64,000 bases of DNA, from the NCBI RefSeq assembly GCF_900115545.1, contig NZ_FOWV01000003.1, forward strand, positions 310,001 through 374,000, given 5' to 3'. Position 1 is the stretch's first letter; every line of letters begins with the position of its first letter. This DNA is from Ralstonia sp. NFACC01. Lineage in GTDB: Bacteria; Pseudomonadota; Gammaproteobacteria; Burkholderiales; Burkholderiaceae. Made by a program: the position numbers and the translations under genes. The notes under the pieces are model-generated. The model did no database searches and was not told the origin of the DNA. It was given only the letters and a program-made list of their open reading frames with translations. Below, piece by piece: positions 35,543 to 45,260 of the stretch.

Positions 35543-36040
35543 CTACGACAGCCACTCACGCAGCGCTTGCCACGCCACCAACTTTTGGGCGTACGGCACG
35601 GCTGCATAAGCTGGACTGCTGGAAGGGAGTTTGAGGATGGTGTGCCGGTCGCCGATGTCGCCCAGCGCCTTCGCACCAATGCGCGCGGCGGTGCCGCCGT
35701 TGAAGGCGATCACCGCCAGCTCGGGTAGCGAAGCAATAAGGCTGGCCAGATCATTGCCGGCATGGTCGCGGATCTTGCTGTCGAGACTGCCATCTCGCCT
35801 GGCCTCGGCCACCACATCCCACAGGCCGATGCGATGGGCGAGCAGCGCCTTCAAGCGCGCGGCGTATTCCATGCCCGGCAGGTCCTGGCCGATCACCTCG
35901 CCGGCCAGGCGCCAGAACTGGTTGTGCTTGTAGGCGTAGTACTGCGATTGCGCAAGCGATGCTTCGCCGGGCAGGCTGCCCAGGATCAGCACGCGCGTGT
36001 GCGCGTCGACCACGGGCGGAAAGCATCGTTTGAGCGTCAC
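35543..36040 (-). CDS. DNA-deoxyinosine/uracil glycosylase (UDG family 6, HDG)
   Basis: A 165-residue glycosylase of the uracil-DNA glycosylase superfamily acting mainly on hypoxanthine. It has the N-terminal motif RVLILGSLPGEASLAQSQYYA followed by HNQFW, typical of HDG proteins, the central RIGLWDVVAEARRDGSLDS and a C-terminal LPSSSPAYA (motif 2). Length is right. It converges with the exported P-box gene (7-base gap), and its start lies 8 bases from the end of htpG, so the two may be co-transcribed after htpG. Confidence 0.86.
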   Translation of the reverse strand: MTLKRCFPPVVDAHTRVLILGSLPGEASLAQSQYYAYKHNQFWRLAGEVIGQDLPGMEYAARLKALLAHRIGLWDVVAEARRDGSLDSKIRDHAGNDLASLIASLPELAVIAFNGGTAARIGAKALGDIGDRHTILKLPSSSPAYAAVPYAQKLVAWQALREWLS

Positions 36041-36048
36041 GCTCGTCG

Positions 36049-37971
36049 TCAGGCCAGCAGGCGGTTCACGCGTTGCACGTACGCCGCCGGGTCGGCCAAT
36101 GCGCCACCCTCGGCCAACAGTGCCTGGTCGAACAGCACATGCAAGCGATCTTCAAACGCGGCGCGGTCGGCTTCGTTGCCGGTCACGGTTTCCAGCAGCG
36201 CGAGCTTGCGCACCAGCGGGTGCGTGGGGTTCAGTTCCAGCACCGGCTTGCTGTCGGGCGCTTGTTGGCCGGCCTGCTTGAGCAGACGCGCCAGCGTGCC
36301 GCTGATATCGCCTTCATCGGCCACGAGGCACGACGGCGAATCGGTCAGTCGATGCGTGATGCGCACGTCCTTGGCCTTGTCGCCCAGCACCGCCTTGGCA
36401 CGCTCAACCAGCGCCTTGAACTCGCCCTCCACCTTGGCGTGCTCGGCCTTCTCGGCCTCGTCTTCCATCGCGCCCAGGTCGAGATCGCCACGCGCCACCG
36501 ACACCAGTTCCTTCTCTTCGAAGTCGTGCAGGAACGAGAGCATCCATTCGTCCACGCGATCGGTCAGCAGCAGCACTTCCACGCCCTTCTTGCGGAAGAT
36601 TTCCAGATGCGGGCTCGACTTGGCAGCCGTCCAGTTTTCGGCCGTCACGTAGTAGATCTTGTCCTGACCTTCCTTCATGCGGCCGATGTAATCCGCCAGC
36701 GAGACGGTCTGGGCGCTGTCTTCGTTGTGCGTGGACGCAAAGCGCAGCAGCTTGGCAATGCGGTCCTTGTTGGCCTGGTCTTCGCCAATACCTTCCTTGA
36801 GCACTTGGCCGAAGTTCTGCCAGAACGTGGCGTACTTTTCCTTCTCGGCCGCGTCATCCGACTCGGCCATCGATTCGAGCATGCCGAGCACACGCTTGGT
36901 GGAGCCTTCCCGGATGGCCTTCACATCGCGGCTTTCCTGCAGGATTTCGCGCGAGACGTTCAGCGGCAAATCGGCCGAATCGATCACGCCCTTCACGAAG
37001 CGCTGATAGGCCGGCAGCAGTTGCTCGGCGTCGTCCATGATGAAGACGCGCTTGACGTACAGCTTCAGGCCGCTGCGGCGCTCGCGGTCCCACAGGTCGA
37101 ACGGCGCGTTGGTCGGGATGTACAGCAGTTGCGTGTATTCGCTGCGACCTTCCACACGGTTGTGCGTCCAGGCGAGCGGCTTGCCGTTTTCGTGGGCGAT
37201 GTGCTGGTAGAACGCGATGTACTGCTCGTCGGTCACGTCTGCGCGCGGGCGTGCCCACAGTGCGCTGCCCTGGTTGATGGTTTCCCATTCGTCCTGGGCC
37301 ACCATCGTTTTCTTCTCTTCGTCCCACGCTTCCTTGCGCATCTGGATCGGCAGGGAGATGTGGTCCGAATACTTCTGCACGACTGACTTCACGCGCCAGG
37401 CGGAGAGGAAATCGTCCTCACCCTCGCGCAGGTGCAGCGTGATGGTCGTGCCGCGCTCGGCGCGTTCGATGGTGTCGACGGTGAATTCGCCGTCGCCGGT
37501 GCTTTCCCAGCGCACGCCTTCATTGGCGGCCACGCCGGCGCGGCGCGAGTCCACCGTCACGCGGTCGGCCACGATAAACGCCGAGTAGAAGCCCACGCCA
37601 AACTGGCCAATGAGAGCCGCGTCCTTCTGCTGGTCGCCCGACAGCTGGCTGAAGAACTCGCGCGTGCCCGAGCGGGCGATGGTGCCAAGGTTGTGGATGG
37701 CCTCATCGCGGCTCATGCCGATACCGTTGTCGGCAATCGTGATGGTGCGCGCGGCAGCATCGAAGCCGATGCGGATGCCAAGCTCGCCACCGCCTTCCAG
37801 CAGCGACGGGTTGGCGATGCCCTCAAAGCGCAGCTTGTCCACCGCATCCGACGCATTGGAAACCAGCTCCCGCAGGAAGATTTCCTTGTTGCTGTACAGC
37901 GAGTGGATCATCAGATGCAGAAGCTGCTTCACTTCTGCCTGGAAAGCCATCTTCTCGTGCGGTGCGCTCAT
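36049..37971 (-). CDS. htpG: Hsp90-family chaperone HtpG
   Basis: Cytosolic ATP-dependent chaperone of 640 aa. The N-terminal GHKL ATPase has [16 protein letters not shown], the [11 protein letters not shown] motif and [11 protein letters not shown]; the middle domain includes [11 protein letters not shown] and the C-terminal dimerisation part ends [11 protein letters not shown] start at ATG 37969-37971 ([20 protein letters not shown]); ATG 37980 would add three residues. No heat-shock promoter was clearly seen. Confidence 0.96.
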   Translation of the reverse strand: MSAPHEKMAFQAEVKQLLHLMIHSLYSNKEIFLRELVSNASDAVDKLRFEGIANPSLLEGGGELGIRIGFDAAARTITIADNGIGMSRDEAIHNLGTIARSGTREFFSQLSGDQQKDAALIGQFGVGFYSAFIVADRVTVDSRRAGVAANEGVRWESTGDGEFTVDTIERAERGTTITLHLREGEDDFLSAWRVKSVVQKYSDHISLPIQMRKEAWDEEKKTMVAQDEWETINQGSALWARPRADVTDEQYIAFYQHIAHENGKPLAWTHNRVEGRSEYTQLLYIPTNAPFDLWDRERRSGLKLYVKRVFIMDDAEQLLPAYQRFVKGVIDSADLPLNVSREILQESRDVKAIREGSTKRVLGMLESMAESDDAAEKEKYATFWQNFGQVLKEGIGEDQANKDRIAKLLRFASTHNEDSAQTVSLADYIGRMKEGQDKIYYVTAENWTAAKSSPHLEIFRKKGVEVLLLTDRVDEWMLSFLHDFEEKELVSVARGDLDLGAMEDEAEKAEHAKVEGEFKALVERAKAVLGDKAKDVRITHRLTDSPSCLVADEGDISGTLARLLKQAGQQAPDSKPVLELNPTHPLVRKLALLETVTGNEADRAAFEDRLHVLFDQALLAEGGALADPAAYVQRVNRLLA

Positions 37972-38073
37972 GGTGTGCATAAAAAGTCTGGAAAGTGGAA
38001 AGAGAAGCGGGCTACACGTTGCGCATGCGCCCGCATGAATTTGTGAGGCTAGATAAGGCGTGGCGGCCGGTTT

Positions 38074-39552
38074 TCAAGCCCCGCGATCGAGCTGTTCCGC
38101 CAGGAACCGGAGCAACTCCGGATCGGCGCTGGTCGCAATGTTGAAGCGCATCCACGTCGACGGCATCTGCGACGGCGAAAACAGGCTCCCGGGCGCAAAC
38201 ACATAGCCTTGTTCGTGCCCGGCGCGGGCAATGGCGTTGGTGTCCTGACCGGTATCGGCCCAGAGAAACATGCCGGCCCCCTGCTGCGCAAACAGCTTCA
38301 GGCCCATGCGCTCCAGGCTGCGCTGCACGCCGTCGCGGGCGCGGTCCAGACGGGCGCGTATGCGTTCGACATGCTTGCGGTAATGGCCTTCGGTCAGGAT
38401 CTTGTAGAGCACGCGCTCGTTGATCTCGGGCGTGACCAGACCGGTCAGCAGTTTGCCGTCGACCAGGTTCTTGGCCAGCTCGGGGTGGCAGGCGATGAAC
38501 CCCACGCGCAGGTTGGCCGCCAGCGTCTTGGAGAAGCTGCTCAGGTAGATCACGCGTCGCAGCTGGTCCAGACTGGCCAGCCGTGTCCCGGGATGTCCGG
38601 GCGGGGCGAGATCGCCGTAGATATCGTCTTCGACGATCAGGAAACCGTACTGCTCGGCCAGCCGCAGCAACTGAAACGCCTTGGCCGCCGACAGCGACGT
38701 GCCCGTCGGGTTATGCAGGATCGAGTTGATGATCAGCAGCTTGGGCCGGCGCACCTGCACCAGCCCCTCCAGCGCCACCAGGTCGGGCCCCTCGGCGGTG
38801 TACGGCACGCCGATCACCTGCGCCCCTTGCGCGGCAAAGCGGCCGAACATCAGGAACCACGCCGGATCGCCCACCAGGACCGTATCGCCGGGCTGCACGT
38901 ACTGGCGCGCGATCAGGTCCAGCGACGAGGTGATGCCCGAGGTCATGACGATCTGGTCCGGCCGCGCGCCGATCTCCAGCTCCGCCAACCGCGTCTGCAA
39001 CTGCTGGCGCAGCGGCAAAAAGCCCTGCGGCGATCCCCACGCCAGAAACTGGTTGCCGTTCTGCCGGCCGAGCGTGCGCAGCGCGTTGGCGATCAGCTCG
39101 CCGTCGAGCCAGCCGTTGGGCAGAAAGCCGATGCCCGGCGCCTTGCGTGGCTCGGCGGAATGGAACATGTTCCGCAGCAGCCACGTCACGTCGATCTTGC
39201 GTGCGGCGGTGGGAGGCGGTGCGACCGGCTCCTCGGGCAGCGGCGTGTGGCGCTCTTTCACATAGAAGCCCGAGCCCCGGCGCGATTCCAGATATCCCTG
39301 CGCCACCAGCCGCTCGTACGCCTCCACCACGGTAAACCGCGAAATGCTCTTCTCCTGCGCCAGTTGCCGGATCGACGGCATGCGCATGCCCGCGCGAAAC
39401 ACCCGCTCATCAATGCGCATGCGCGCCCACTCGGTGAGCTGATCCACCAGCGTCATCTGCGCCGACGGAATCGGGTCAGGCAACTGCTCCGCCGCTGGGC
39501 GGGCGGCCGCGCGACGGGCGTCCAGGCTGATGATGTGAGAAGTGGAATTCAT
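38074..39552 (-). CDS. MocR-type regulator (GntR HTH + aminotransferase fold)
   Basis: A 492-residue protein with a GntR winged helix (LTEWARMRIDERVFRAGMRM...SISRFTVVEAYERLVAQGYL, about residues 40-110) fused to a class I aminotransferase-like domain with the PLP-lysine motif SSFSKTLAANLRVGF. Such MocR/PdxR proteins sense PLP or amino compounds and usually act on a divergent gene. The start at 39552 is chosen because the frame from 39627 runs across the operators. Three copies of (C/G)TGTACAG lie in the 128-base gap to alaX, the likely binding sites. Confidence 0.9.
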   Translation of the reverse strand: MNSTSHIISLDARRAAARPAAEQLPDPIPSAQMTLVDQLTEWARMRIDERVFRAGMRMPSIRQLAQEKSISRFTVVEAYERLVAQGYLESRRGSGFYVKERHTPLPEEPVAPPPTAARKIDVTWLLRNMFHSAEPRKAPGIGFLPNGWLDGELIANALRTLGRQNGNQFLAWGSPQGFLPLRQQLQTRLAELEIGARPDQIVMTSGITSSLDLIARQYVQPGDTVLVGDPAWFLMFGRFAAQGAQVIGVPYTAEGPDLVALEGLVQVRRPKLLIINSILHNPTGTSLSAAKAFQLLRLAEQYGFLIVEDDIYGDLAPPGHPGTRLASLDQLRRVIYLSSFSKTLAANLRVGFIACHPELAKNLVDGKLLTGLVTPEINERVLYKILTEGHYRKHVERIRARLDRARDGVQRSLERMGLKLFAQQGAGMFLWADTGQDTNAIARAGHEQGYVFAPGSLFSPSQMPSTWMRFNIATSADPELLRFLAEQLDRGA

Positions 39553-39580
39553 GACGGGGTAGGCTGAAGCGGGCCGAAAA

Positions 39581-39623
39581 CTGTACAGAAAGCGCCACGA
39601 CAAAGTGTACAGGTACTGTACAG
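39581..39623. promoter_or_regulatory. Three (C/G)TGTACAG palindromes, likely MocR operator
   Basis: CTGTACAG (39581-39588), GTGTACAG (39605-39612) and CTGTACAG (39616-39623). CTGTACAG is a perfect 8-base palindrome; start-to-start spacing is 24 and 11 bases, close to two and one helical turns. They lie between the divergent MocR and alaX genes. Confidence 0.75.
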
Positions 39624-39680
39624 ACACAGTTCGGTAGGATCAAGGTCAGAATTCCGCCCACACCGAACCGGAGACATCAC

Positions 39681-40400
39681 ATGCCCACGTTGAAACGCTT
39701 TGACGAAGACGCCTACCGCGCCACCTGCGACGCCACGGTCGTCGCCGTGCATCCGGAAGGCATTGAGCTGGACGCGACGGTGTTCTACGCGCGCAGCGGT
39801 GGCCAGGCTGGCGACACCGGCACGCTCACCCTGGCCGATGGGCAAACCATCGCGATTGCCGACACCGTCTACAGCCCCGATCGCCAAACCGTTCTGCATG
39901 TGCCTGCCGACAACGCTGGCCTCACGCTGCTCGTGCCCAGCACGCCCGTCACGGCCGCCATCGACTGGGACCGCCGCCACCGGCTGATGCGGCTCCATAC
40001 GTGCCTGCACCTGCTGGGCTCGCTGATTCCCGTGCCGGTCACGGGCTGCGGCATCTCGCCGGACGCCGGTCGCGTCGATTTCGACTTGCCTGAATCGACA
40101 CTCGACCGCGACACCCTCACCACGCAACTGAATGAACTCATCGGCCGCAACACGCCGGTGCGCATCGATCTGATCACGCCGGAAGAACTCGCCGCGCAGC
40201 CCGAACTCGTGCGCACCATCGGCGCGGCACCGCCGGCGGGGGCATCGGCCATCCGCATCATCCATATCGACGGCATCGATCGCCAGCCGTGCGGCGGCAC
40301 CCATGTGCGCGCCACCGGAGAAATTGGCCGCGTGGTCGTCACCAAGATCGAAAAGAAGAGCCGCCAGAACCGACGCGTGGCTGTGGCGTTTGCAGATTGA
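39681..40400 (+). CDS. alaX: Alanyl-tRNA editing protein AlaX
   Basis: A 239-residue free-standing editing domain that hydrolyses Ser- or Gly-tRNA(Ala). The zinc ligands HxxxH (RLHTCLHLL) and CxxxH (PCGGTHVRATGEIG) are visible, and the N-terminal YARSGGQAGDTGTL glycine motif marks AlaX-II-type proteins. It is the first gene facing the MocR regulator, and is followed by an EamA exporter after 9 bases and a RidA gene. The link to MocR (perhaps amino-acid surplus) is inference. Confidence 0.9.
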   Translation: MPTLKRFDEDAYRATCDATVVAVHPEGIELDATVFYARSGGQAGDTGTLTLADGQTIAIADTVYSPDRQTVLHVPADNAGLTLLVPSTPVTAAIDWDRRHRLMRLHTCLHLLGSLIPVPVTGCGISPDAGRVDFDLPESTLDRDTLTTQLNELIGRNTPVRIDLITPEELAAQPELVRTIGAAPPAGASAIRIIHIDGIDRQPCGGTHVRATGEIGRVVVTKIEKKSRQNRRVAVAFAD

Positions 40401-40409
40401 GCGGCCGCC

Positions 40410-41348
40410 ATGAACAAGTCCGCCGCCCTGCCCATGCAACACGTCGACCACGCTGAACGCCGAGGCCTGCTGCTCGGCTTCATAGGCGTGGCCATCTTCA
40501 GCCAGACGCTGCCGTTCACGCGCATGGCCGTCGCCGAGCTGGATGCCACATTCGTGGCGCTGGCGCGCGCGGTGCTGGCAAGCGCGCTGGCGCTGGGCCT
40601 GCTTGCGGCAACCGGCGCGTTTTCTGCGGCCAAACGCCCGCACGGCAATCAGTGGTGGCAACTTGCAGTGACGGCGATGGGCGTGGTGGTGGGTTTTCCG
40701 CTGTTTTCATCGCTGGCCATGCGCGATGTACCGGCCGCCCATGGCGCCATCATCACCGGCCTCCTGCCGCTTGCGACCGCCATCTTCGCCGCCTGGTTCG
40801 GGCGCGAGCGGCCGTCCGCAGGGTTCTGGCTATGCGCCGTGGTGGGCAGCGTGCTTGTCGTTTCTTTTGCGCTGTTGCAAGGTGCCGGCGCCCTCCACCG
40901 CGCCGATTGGCTCCTCTTCGCCGCGATGGTGACAGGCGCCCTCGGCTATGCCACCGGCGGCAAGCTCGCGCGCGAACTGGGCGGCACGCAGACGATTGCC
41001 TGGGCGCTGGTCGTCTCGCTGCCCGTGCTGCTGCCGCTGGTGGGCGCGCTTGCGTGGCTGCCGTCCACACATCAGGCCGAAGCGCTGGCGCATGCGTCGT
41101 CCCGCGCCTGGATCGGGCTGGCTTACGTGTCGGCCTTCTCCATGTTCATCGGCTTCCTGTTCTGGTATTCCGGCTTGGCAGCGGGCGGTGTTGCGCGGGT
41201 CGGCCAGATACAATTGCTGCAACCTTTCATGACATTGATCGGCGGCTGGCTGCTGCTGGGCGAATCGCTCGATGCGCCGACCGTGCTGTTTGCGCTGGCC
41301 GTCATTGCCGTGGTCGGCATCGGCCGGCGCACGTCGGTCCGCCGATAG
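40410..41348 (+). CDS. EamA/DMT-family exporter
   Basis: A 312-residue inner-membrane protein with about ten helices in two EamA repeats (LLGFIGVAIFSQTLPFTRMA at the start; LLQPFMTLIGGWLLLGESLD near the end). Many relatives export amino acids. The short N-terminal leader before MQHVDHAERRG may be an artefact; ATG 40434 is an alternative. Probably co-transcribed with alaX and under the MocR regulator, which would fit an amino-acid efflux role; that is inference. Confidence 0.87.
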   Translation: MNKSAALPMQHVDHAERRGLLLGFIGVAIFSQTLPFTRMAVAELDATFVALARAVLASALALGLLAATGAFSAAKRPHGNQWWQLAVTAMGVVVGFPLFSSLAMRDVPAAHGAIITGLLPLATAIFAAWFGRERPSAGFWLCAVVGSVLVVSFALLQGAGALHRADWLLFAAMVTGALGYATGGKLARELGGTQTIAWALVVSLPVLLPLVGALAWLPSTHQAEALAHASSRAWIGLAYVSAFSMFIGFLFWYSGLAAGGVARVGQIQLLQPFMTLIGGWLLLGESLDAPTVLFALAVIAVVGIGRRTSVRR

Positions 41349-41393
41349 CAACGTCTTCCCTCTTTTGTTGACCGCACTTACCAAGGAGTCTTC

Positions 41394-41864
41394 ATGACCG
41401 CCTCGCACGACGCTCAGGCCAAGCTCAAGCAACTCGGCATCGAACTGCCCGCCGCCGGCGCCCCCGCTGCCGCCTACGTCATGGCCGCGCAAACCGGCAA
41501 TCAAGTCTTTCTGTCCGGGCACATCGCCAAGAAAGACGGCAAGCCGTGGGTCGGCAAGCTCGGCGCCGATATGACCACCGAACAAGGCAACGCAGCCGCA
41601 CGCGCCATCGCCATCGACCTGATGGCCACGCTGAACACGCACCTGGGCGGTGACCTCAGCCGCGTCAAGCGCATCGTCAAGGTGATGAGCCTGGTCAACT
41701 CCACCCAGGAGTTCACCGAACAGCACCTGGTGACCAACGGCGCATCGGAGCTGTTTGCCGACGTGTTTGGCGACGCCGGAAAGCATGCCCGCAGCGCCTT
41801 CGGCGTCGCACAGATTCCCTTCGGCGCCTGCGTCGAGATCGAGCTGATTGCCGAAGTCGCCTGA
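41394..41864 (+). CDS. RidA (YjgF/YER057c/UK114) family protein
   Basis: A 156-residue member of the RidA superfamily, whose archetype hydrolyses reactive enamine/imine intermediates released by PLP enzymes. The body contains GNQVFLSGHIAKKDGKPWVG and ALMNTHL-type helix (LMATLNTHLGGDLSRVKRIV). It is longer than RidA proper (about 128 aa), and the RidA arginine context (R in SAFGVAQIPFG region, HARSAFGV) matches a different subgroup. Neighbouring PLP proteins suggest a protective role. AAGGAG precedes the start. Confidence 0.88.
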   Translation: MTASHDAQAKLKQLGIELPAAGAPAAAYVMAAQTGNQVFLSGHIAKKDGKPWVGKLGADMTTEQGNAAARAIAIDLMATLNTHLGGDLSRVKRIVKVMSLVNSTQEFTEQHLVTNGASELFADVFGDAGKHARSAFGVAQIPFGACVEIELIAEVA

Positions 41865-42004
41865 GCGATCTGAGCCGCGCTTTTCACTACAGTCTCTAAG
41901 GTGGCGGCCCAATGTTAGACGGGCCGGTTGCCTGCTATTCTCATTGTTTTGCCCACCCACGGCGCCTGCTCACGAGGTGGGCGCCGCAACACTAGGACCA
42001 CACC

Positions 42005-43195
42005 ATGGACCACACCGCCTGTACCTTCTCCAGCCGCGCTCAGAAACTGACCAGCTCGGCGATCCGGGAAATCCTCAAGATCACCGAACGTCCTGAGGTC
42101 ATTTCGTTTGCCGGTGGCCTGCCCGCCCCCGTCACCTTCCCGGTCGAAGCGATTCAGGCGGCGTGCGCCCGCATGTTTGCTGACAACCCGCAGGCCTCGC
42201 TGCAATACACCCCGACCGAAGGCCTGTCGGTGCTGCGTGAGTGGATCGCCCAACGTCATGGCACCACCGCCTCGCGCGTGCTGATCACCACGGGTTCGCA
42301 GCAGGGGCTGGACCTGCTCGGCAAGATCTTTATCGACCCGCAAAGCAAGGTGCTGGTCGAAACGCCGACGTACCTGGGCGCGCTGCAGGCGTTCTCGCTG
42401 TTCGAGCCGACTTATACGTCCATCGCCACCGATGACAAAGGCCTGCTGCCGGATGCGCTCACGCCAGAGCTGGCTGCCGGCGCCCGCTTCTTCTACACGA
42501 TCCCGAACTTCCAGAACCCGACCGGCCGCCGTCTGCCGCTGGACCGCCGCCAAGCCCTGGTGGCCCGCGCGAAAGAACTCGGCGTGCTGCTCGTGGAAGA
42601 CGATCCGTACGGCGAACTGAGCTACACCGGCGATGCCCTGCCGTCGCTGCGCTCGCTCAATCCGGACGGCGTGATCTACATGGGCTCGTTCTCGAAGATC
42701 CTCGCACCGGGCATGCGCCTGGGTTACATCATCGCGCCCGAACATATCCACTTCAAACTCGTGCAGGCCAAGCAGGCATCGGATCTGCACACGCCCAGTT
42801 TCACGCAGCGCGTGGCGTACGAGGTGTTGAAGACCGGTCTGCTCGATACGCACATCCCGAGCATCCGAAACCTCTATGGCAAGCAGTGCGAGGCGATGCT
42901 CGACTCGCTCACGCGCCATATGCCGGCCGGTGTGCATTGGAATCGTCCGGAAGGCGGCATGTTCATCTGGGTTGAGGTGCCGGAAGGCATCGACACGATG
43001 GCGCTGCTGGAAAAGGCCGTCGCGCGCAATGTGGCGTTCGTGCCGGGCGCACCGTTCTATGCCAATGCGCCGCGTCGCAATACGCTGCGGCTGGCGTTCG
43101 TGACGGTGGCACCGGAGCGCATCGAGCAAGGCATTGCCGTGCTGGGCGAGTTGATCCGCGCGGAAATTGCAGCGCTCACGCCCAAGGCCGCCTAA
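42005..43195 (+). CDS. PLP-dependent aminotransferase (LysN/2-aminoadipate type)
   Basis: A 396-residue fold-type I aminotransferase without a DNA-binding domain. It has the start FSSRAQKLTSSAIREILKIT, the loop GGLPAPVTFPVE, the ILITTGSQQGLDLLGKI-type segment and the PLP-lysine GSFSKILAPGMRLGYII. This is the subgroup named 2-aminoadipate aminotransferase or valine-pyruvate/multifunctional transaminase; exact substrate cannot be told. Spacing of 140 bases from ridA suggests its own promoter. Confidence 0.85.
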   Translation: MDHTACTFSSRAQKLTSSAIREILKITERPEVISFAGGLPAPVTFPVEAIQAACARMFADNPQASLQYTPTEGLSVLREWIAQRHGTTASRVLITTGSQQGLDLLGKIFIDPQSKVLVETPTYLGALQAFSLFEPTYTSIATDDKGLLPDALTPELAAGARFFYTIPNFQNPTGRRLPLDRRQALVARAKELGVLLVEDDPYGELSYTGDALPSLRSLNPDGVIYMGSFSKILAPGMRLGYIIAPEHIHFKLVQAKQASDLHTPSFTQRVAYEVLKTGLLDTHIPSIRNLYGKQCEAMLDSLTRHMPAGVHWNRPEGGMFIWVEVPEGIDTMALLEKAVARNVAFVPGAPFYANAPRRNTLRLAFVTVAPERIEQGIAVLGELIRAEIAALTPKAA

Positions 43196-43242
43196 ATTAC
43201 ATAACGATCCATTCCATCCATTCAAGAAAGGAGCCGTCGTCG

Positions 43243-43884
43243 ATGCTGCGGATCTGGGGAAGACTCTCTTCGGTCAACGTTCAGAAAGTGGTCTGGTGCG
43301 CGCGCGAGCTGTCGCTGGACCATGAGCGCATCGACGTCGGCGGCGCCTTTGGCGGTGTCGACACGCCGGAATTCAAGGCGATGAACCCGAACGGGATGAT
43401 CCCCGTCATCGAAGACGGCCTGAACGATTCCGGCGATACGCGCTTCGTGCTGTGGGAATCCAACGCCATCGTGCGCTACCTCTCGGCGCGCTACGGCCCG
43501 GGCAACCTCTACCCGCTCGAGCTTCACGAGCGCGCCGATGCCGACCGCTGGATGGACTGGCAAACCACGTCGTACAGCCCGTCGATGGTGGATGCGTTCA
43601 TGCAGCTCGTGCGTACGCCGGAAGACCAGCGCGACGCCGAGCGCATTGAACGCTCGCGCCAGGCCGCCGAGCGCAGCACCGCCGTCCTCGAAGCTGTGCT
43701 GGCCAAGCAGCCCTACGTGGCCGGCCGCCGATTCACCATGGCCGACATCGTCTGCGGCTGCGCAACGCACCGCTGGCTCGGCCTGCCGATGGACCGCCCG
43801 GCGCGACCGAACCTCGAGCGGTGGATGGCCGAGTTGCGCGACCGCCGGGCCGCGCGGGAAGTCCTGGCGCTGCCTGTCGTCTAA
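43243..43884 (+). CDS. Glutathione S-transferase
   Basis: A 213-residue GST with an N-terminal thioredoxin-like domain (MLRIWGRLSSVNVQKVVWCA; cis-Pro in GMIPVIED; ESNAIVRYL) and an all-helical C-terminal domain (RFTMADIVCGCATHRWLGL). The Ser in GRLSSVN could activate glutathione, with the next Cys (VWCA) too far along for a typical catalytic role. AAGGAG precedes the ATG. Terminated by a hairpin just downstream. Substrate unknown. Confidence 0.9.
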   Translation: MLRIWGRLSSVNVQKVVWCARELSLDHERIDVGGAFGGVDTPEFKAMNPNGMIPVIEDGLNDSGDTRFVLWESNAIVRYLSARYGPGNLYPLELHERADADRWMDWQTTSYSPSMVDAFMQLVRTPEDQRDAERIERSRQAAERSTAVLEAVLAKQPYVAGRRFTMADIVCGCATHRWLGLPMDRPARPNLERWMAELRDRRAAREVLALPVV

Positions 43885-43916
43885 GCCCGCCCGAAACCGG
43901 TTGCGGTAGCATCACC

Positions 43917-43952
43917 AACCGCGCACGGCACCCACGCCGGCGCGGTTTTTTG
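43917..43952 (+). terminator. Intrinsic terminator after the GST gene
   Basis: AACCGCGC (43917-43924) pairs with GCGCGGTT (43940-43947) and is followed by a T run; 33 bases after the GST stop. Confidence 0.85.
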
Positions 43953-43973
43953 TTTTCACCGAGGGAAACCCGG

Positions 43974-45260
43974 ATGCCATTGAACCGACCTTCCACCACC
44001 GTCGCCACGATCCTGTGGGGCGCGCTTTACCTGGTTGCCGCCATCGTGTCGCATCGGCTGAATGGGCCGGTCGACATGACGGGCTACATCTGGCTGCCGG
44101 CGGGCGTGACCATGGCCGCTTTCATGCTGCGGCCGTACCGCGAATGGCCGGGGCTGGGCGCAGCGTTTGCCGTAGCGCAACTGGCGCTGGCAGCCATTGA
44201 ACACACCAACCCCGCGCACGCCATGCTCTTTGTACTCGACGAGGCGGGTAGCGCGGCGCTGGCCGTGGCGCTGGTGCGACTGGCGCGCGTGCCGCTTGAA
44301 GGGCTCTACTTCGTACGCGCGATGCTGGTGGCAGGCGCGGTCAGTGCGCTGCTGGGGGCGCTGTTCGGGGCGGCATGGTTTGCATGGTCACAAGGCGGCT
44401 CGTTCGGGCACGTACTGCGCATCTGGGCGGCATCGGATTTTCTGGGCGTGCTGATCGTCACGCCGGTACTGGCGGCATGGTCGCGCTTTCGCGCGTTCCG
44501 CTCGGGCGGCACGGACCGCACGGATTTCGTGCTCGGTCTGGCAGCCGTCGTTGCGCTGGCGCTGTCGGCGTACGTCATCTTCGATGGCAACAGCGATGCC
44601 AAATTTGGCGACGGAATCGGCTTTGCGCTGACGTACGTCCCGCTGTTCTTTGCCGTGGTCGTGGCCCTGCTGTGGGGCGGCCGCGGCGGCTCCATGGCCG
44701 TGCTGCTGCTCACGCTGGTGGCGCTCACACAAACCGCCGAGGGCGACGGCCCCTTCGCCGTGCTGGATCACCACTATGGCCAGTCGCTGCTGGAAGCGCA
44801 GCTGTACCTGGGCATTGCCGCGCTGCTGGTGCTGCTGGTGAGCGCGCTCAAGACCACGCGCGAACAACTGCACGAGCAAAGCGCGCAGTGGCAGAACCGC
44901 GTGGAACTGGCGTTGGCGGCGTCGGGCCAGCTCGTCTACACCATCGACCCCGCCAGCGGCCGCATCGACTGGGGCGGCGACGTGGCTCTCGTGTTCGGAC
45001 ACGAACCGGCGAGCATGGCGTCGATCTCGACCGTGCTGCAACTGGTGCATCCGGATGACCGCGACGCGCTGCGTGCGCGCTGGCTCGGCGCAGCCGCGCT
45101 GGAAGACGAGGCCGCGACGCCCGCACGCCGCCAGACGTTGCGCATCACGGCGCGCGACGGCACGCTGCACACCGTGGTGGACACCGGTCGCCCACTGACG
45201 GACGCCGTTGGCAACACGGCGCTCGTAACCGGTACCTGGTCGGTCGAGACCGCACTGTGA
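43974..45260 (+). CDS. MASE1 + PAS sensor protein without output domain
   Basis: A 428-residue inner-membrane protein. Residues about 10-300 form a MASE1 region with eight or so helices (TILWGALYLVAAIVSHRLNG; IWLPAGVTMAAFML), followed by a short coiled coil and a PAS_3-like domain (VELALAASGQLVYTIDPASG; VLQLVHPDDRDALRARWLGA) to the end. MASE1 proteins normally carry GGDEF, EAL or histidine kinase domains; here nothing follows the PAS. Its stop overlaps the GTG start of the esterase gene (GTGA), so the two are translationally coupled. Confidence 0.85.
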   Translation: MPLNRPSTTVATILWGALYLVAAIVSHRLNGPVDMTGYIWLPAGVTMAAFMLRPYREWPGLGAAFAVAQLALAAIEHTNPAHAMLFVLDEAGSAALAVALVRLARVPLEGLYFVRAMLVAGAVSALLGALFGAAWFAWSQGGSFGHVLRIWAASDFLGVLIVTPVLAAWSRFRAFRSGGTDRTDFVLGLAAVVALALSAYVIFDGNSDAKFGDGIGFALTYVPLFFAVVVALLWGGRGGSMAVLLLTLVALTQTAEGDGPFAVLDHHYGQSLLEAQLYLGIAALLVLLVSALKTTREQLHEQSAQWQNRVELALAASGQLVYTIDPASGRIDWGGDVALVFGHEPASMASISTVLQLVHPDDRDALRARWLGAAALEDEAATPARRQTLRITARDGTLHTVVDTGRPLTDAVGNTALVTGTWSVETAL

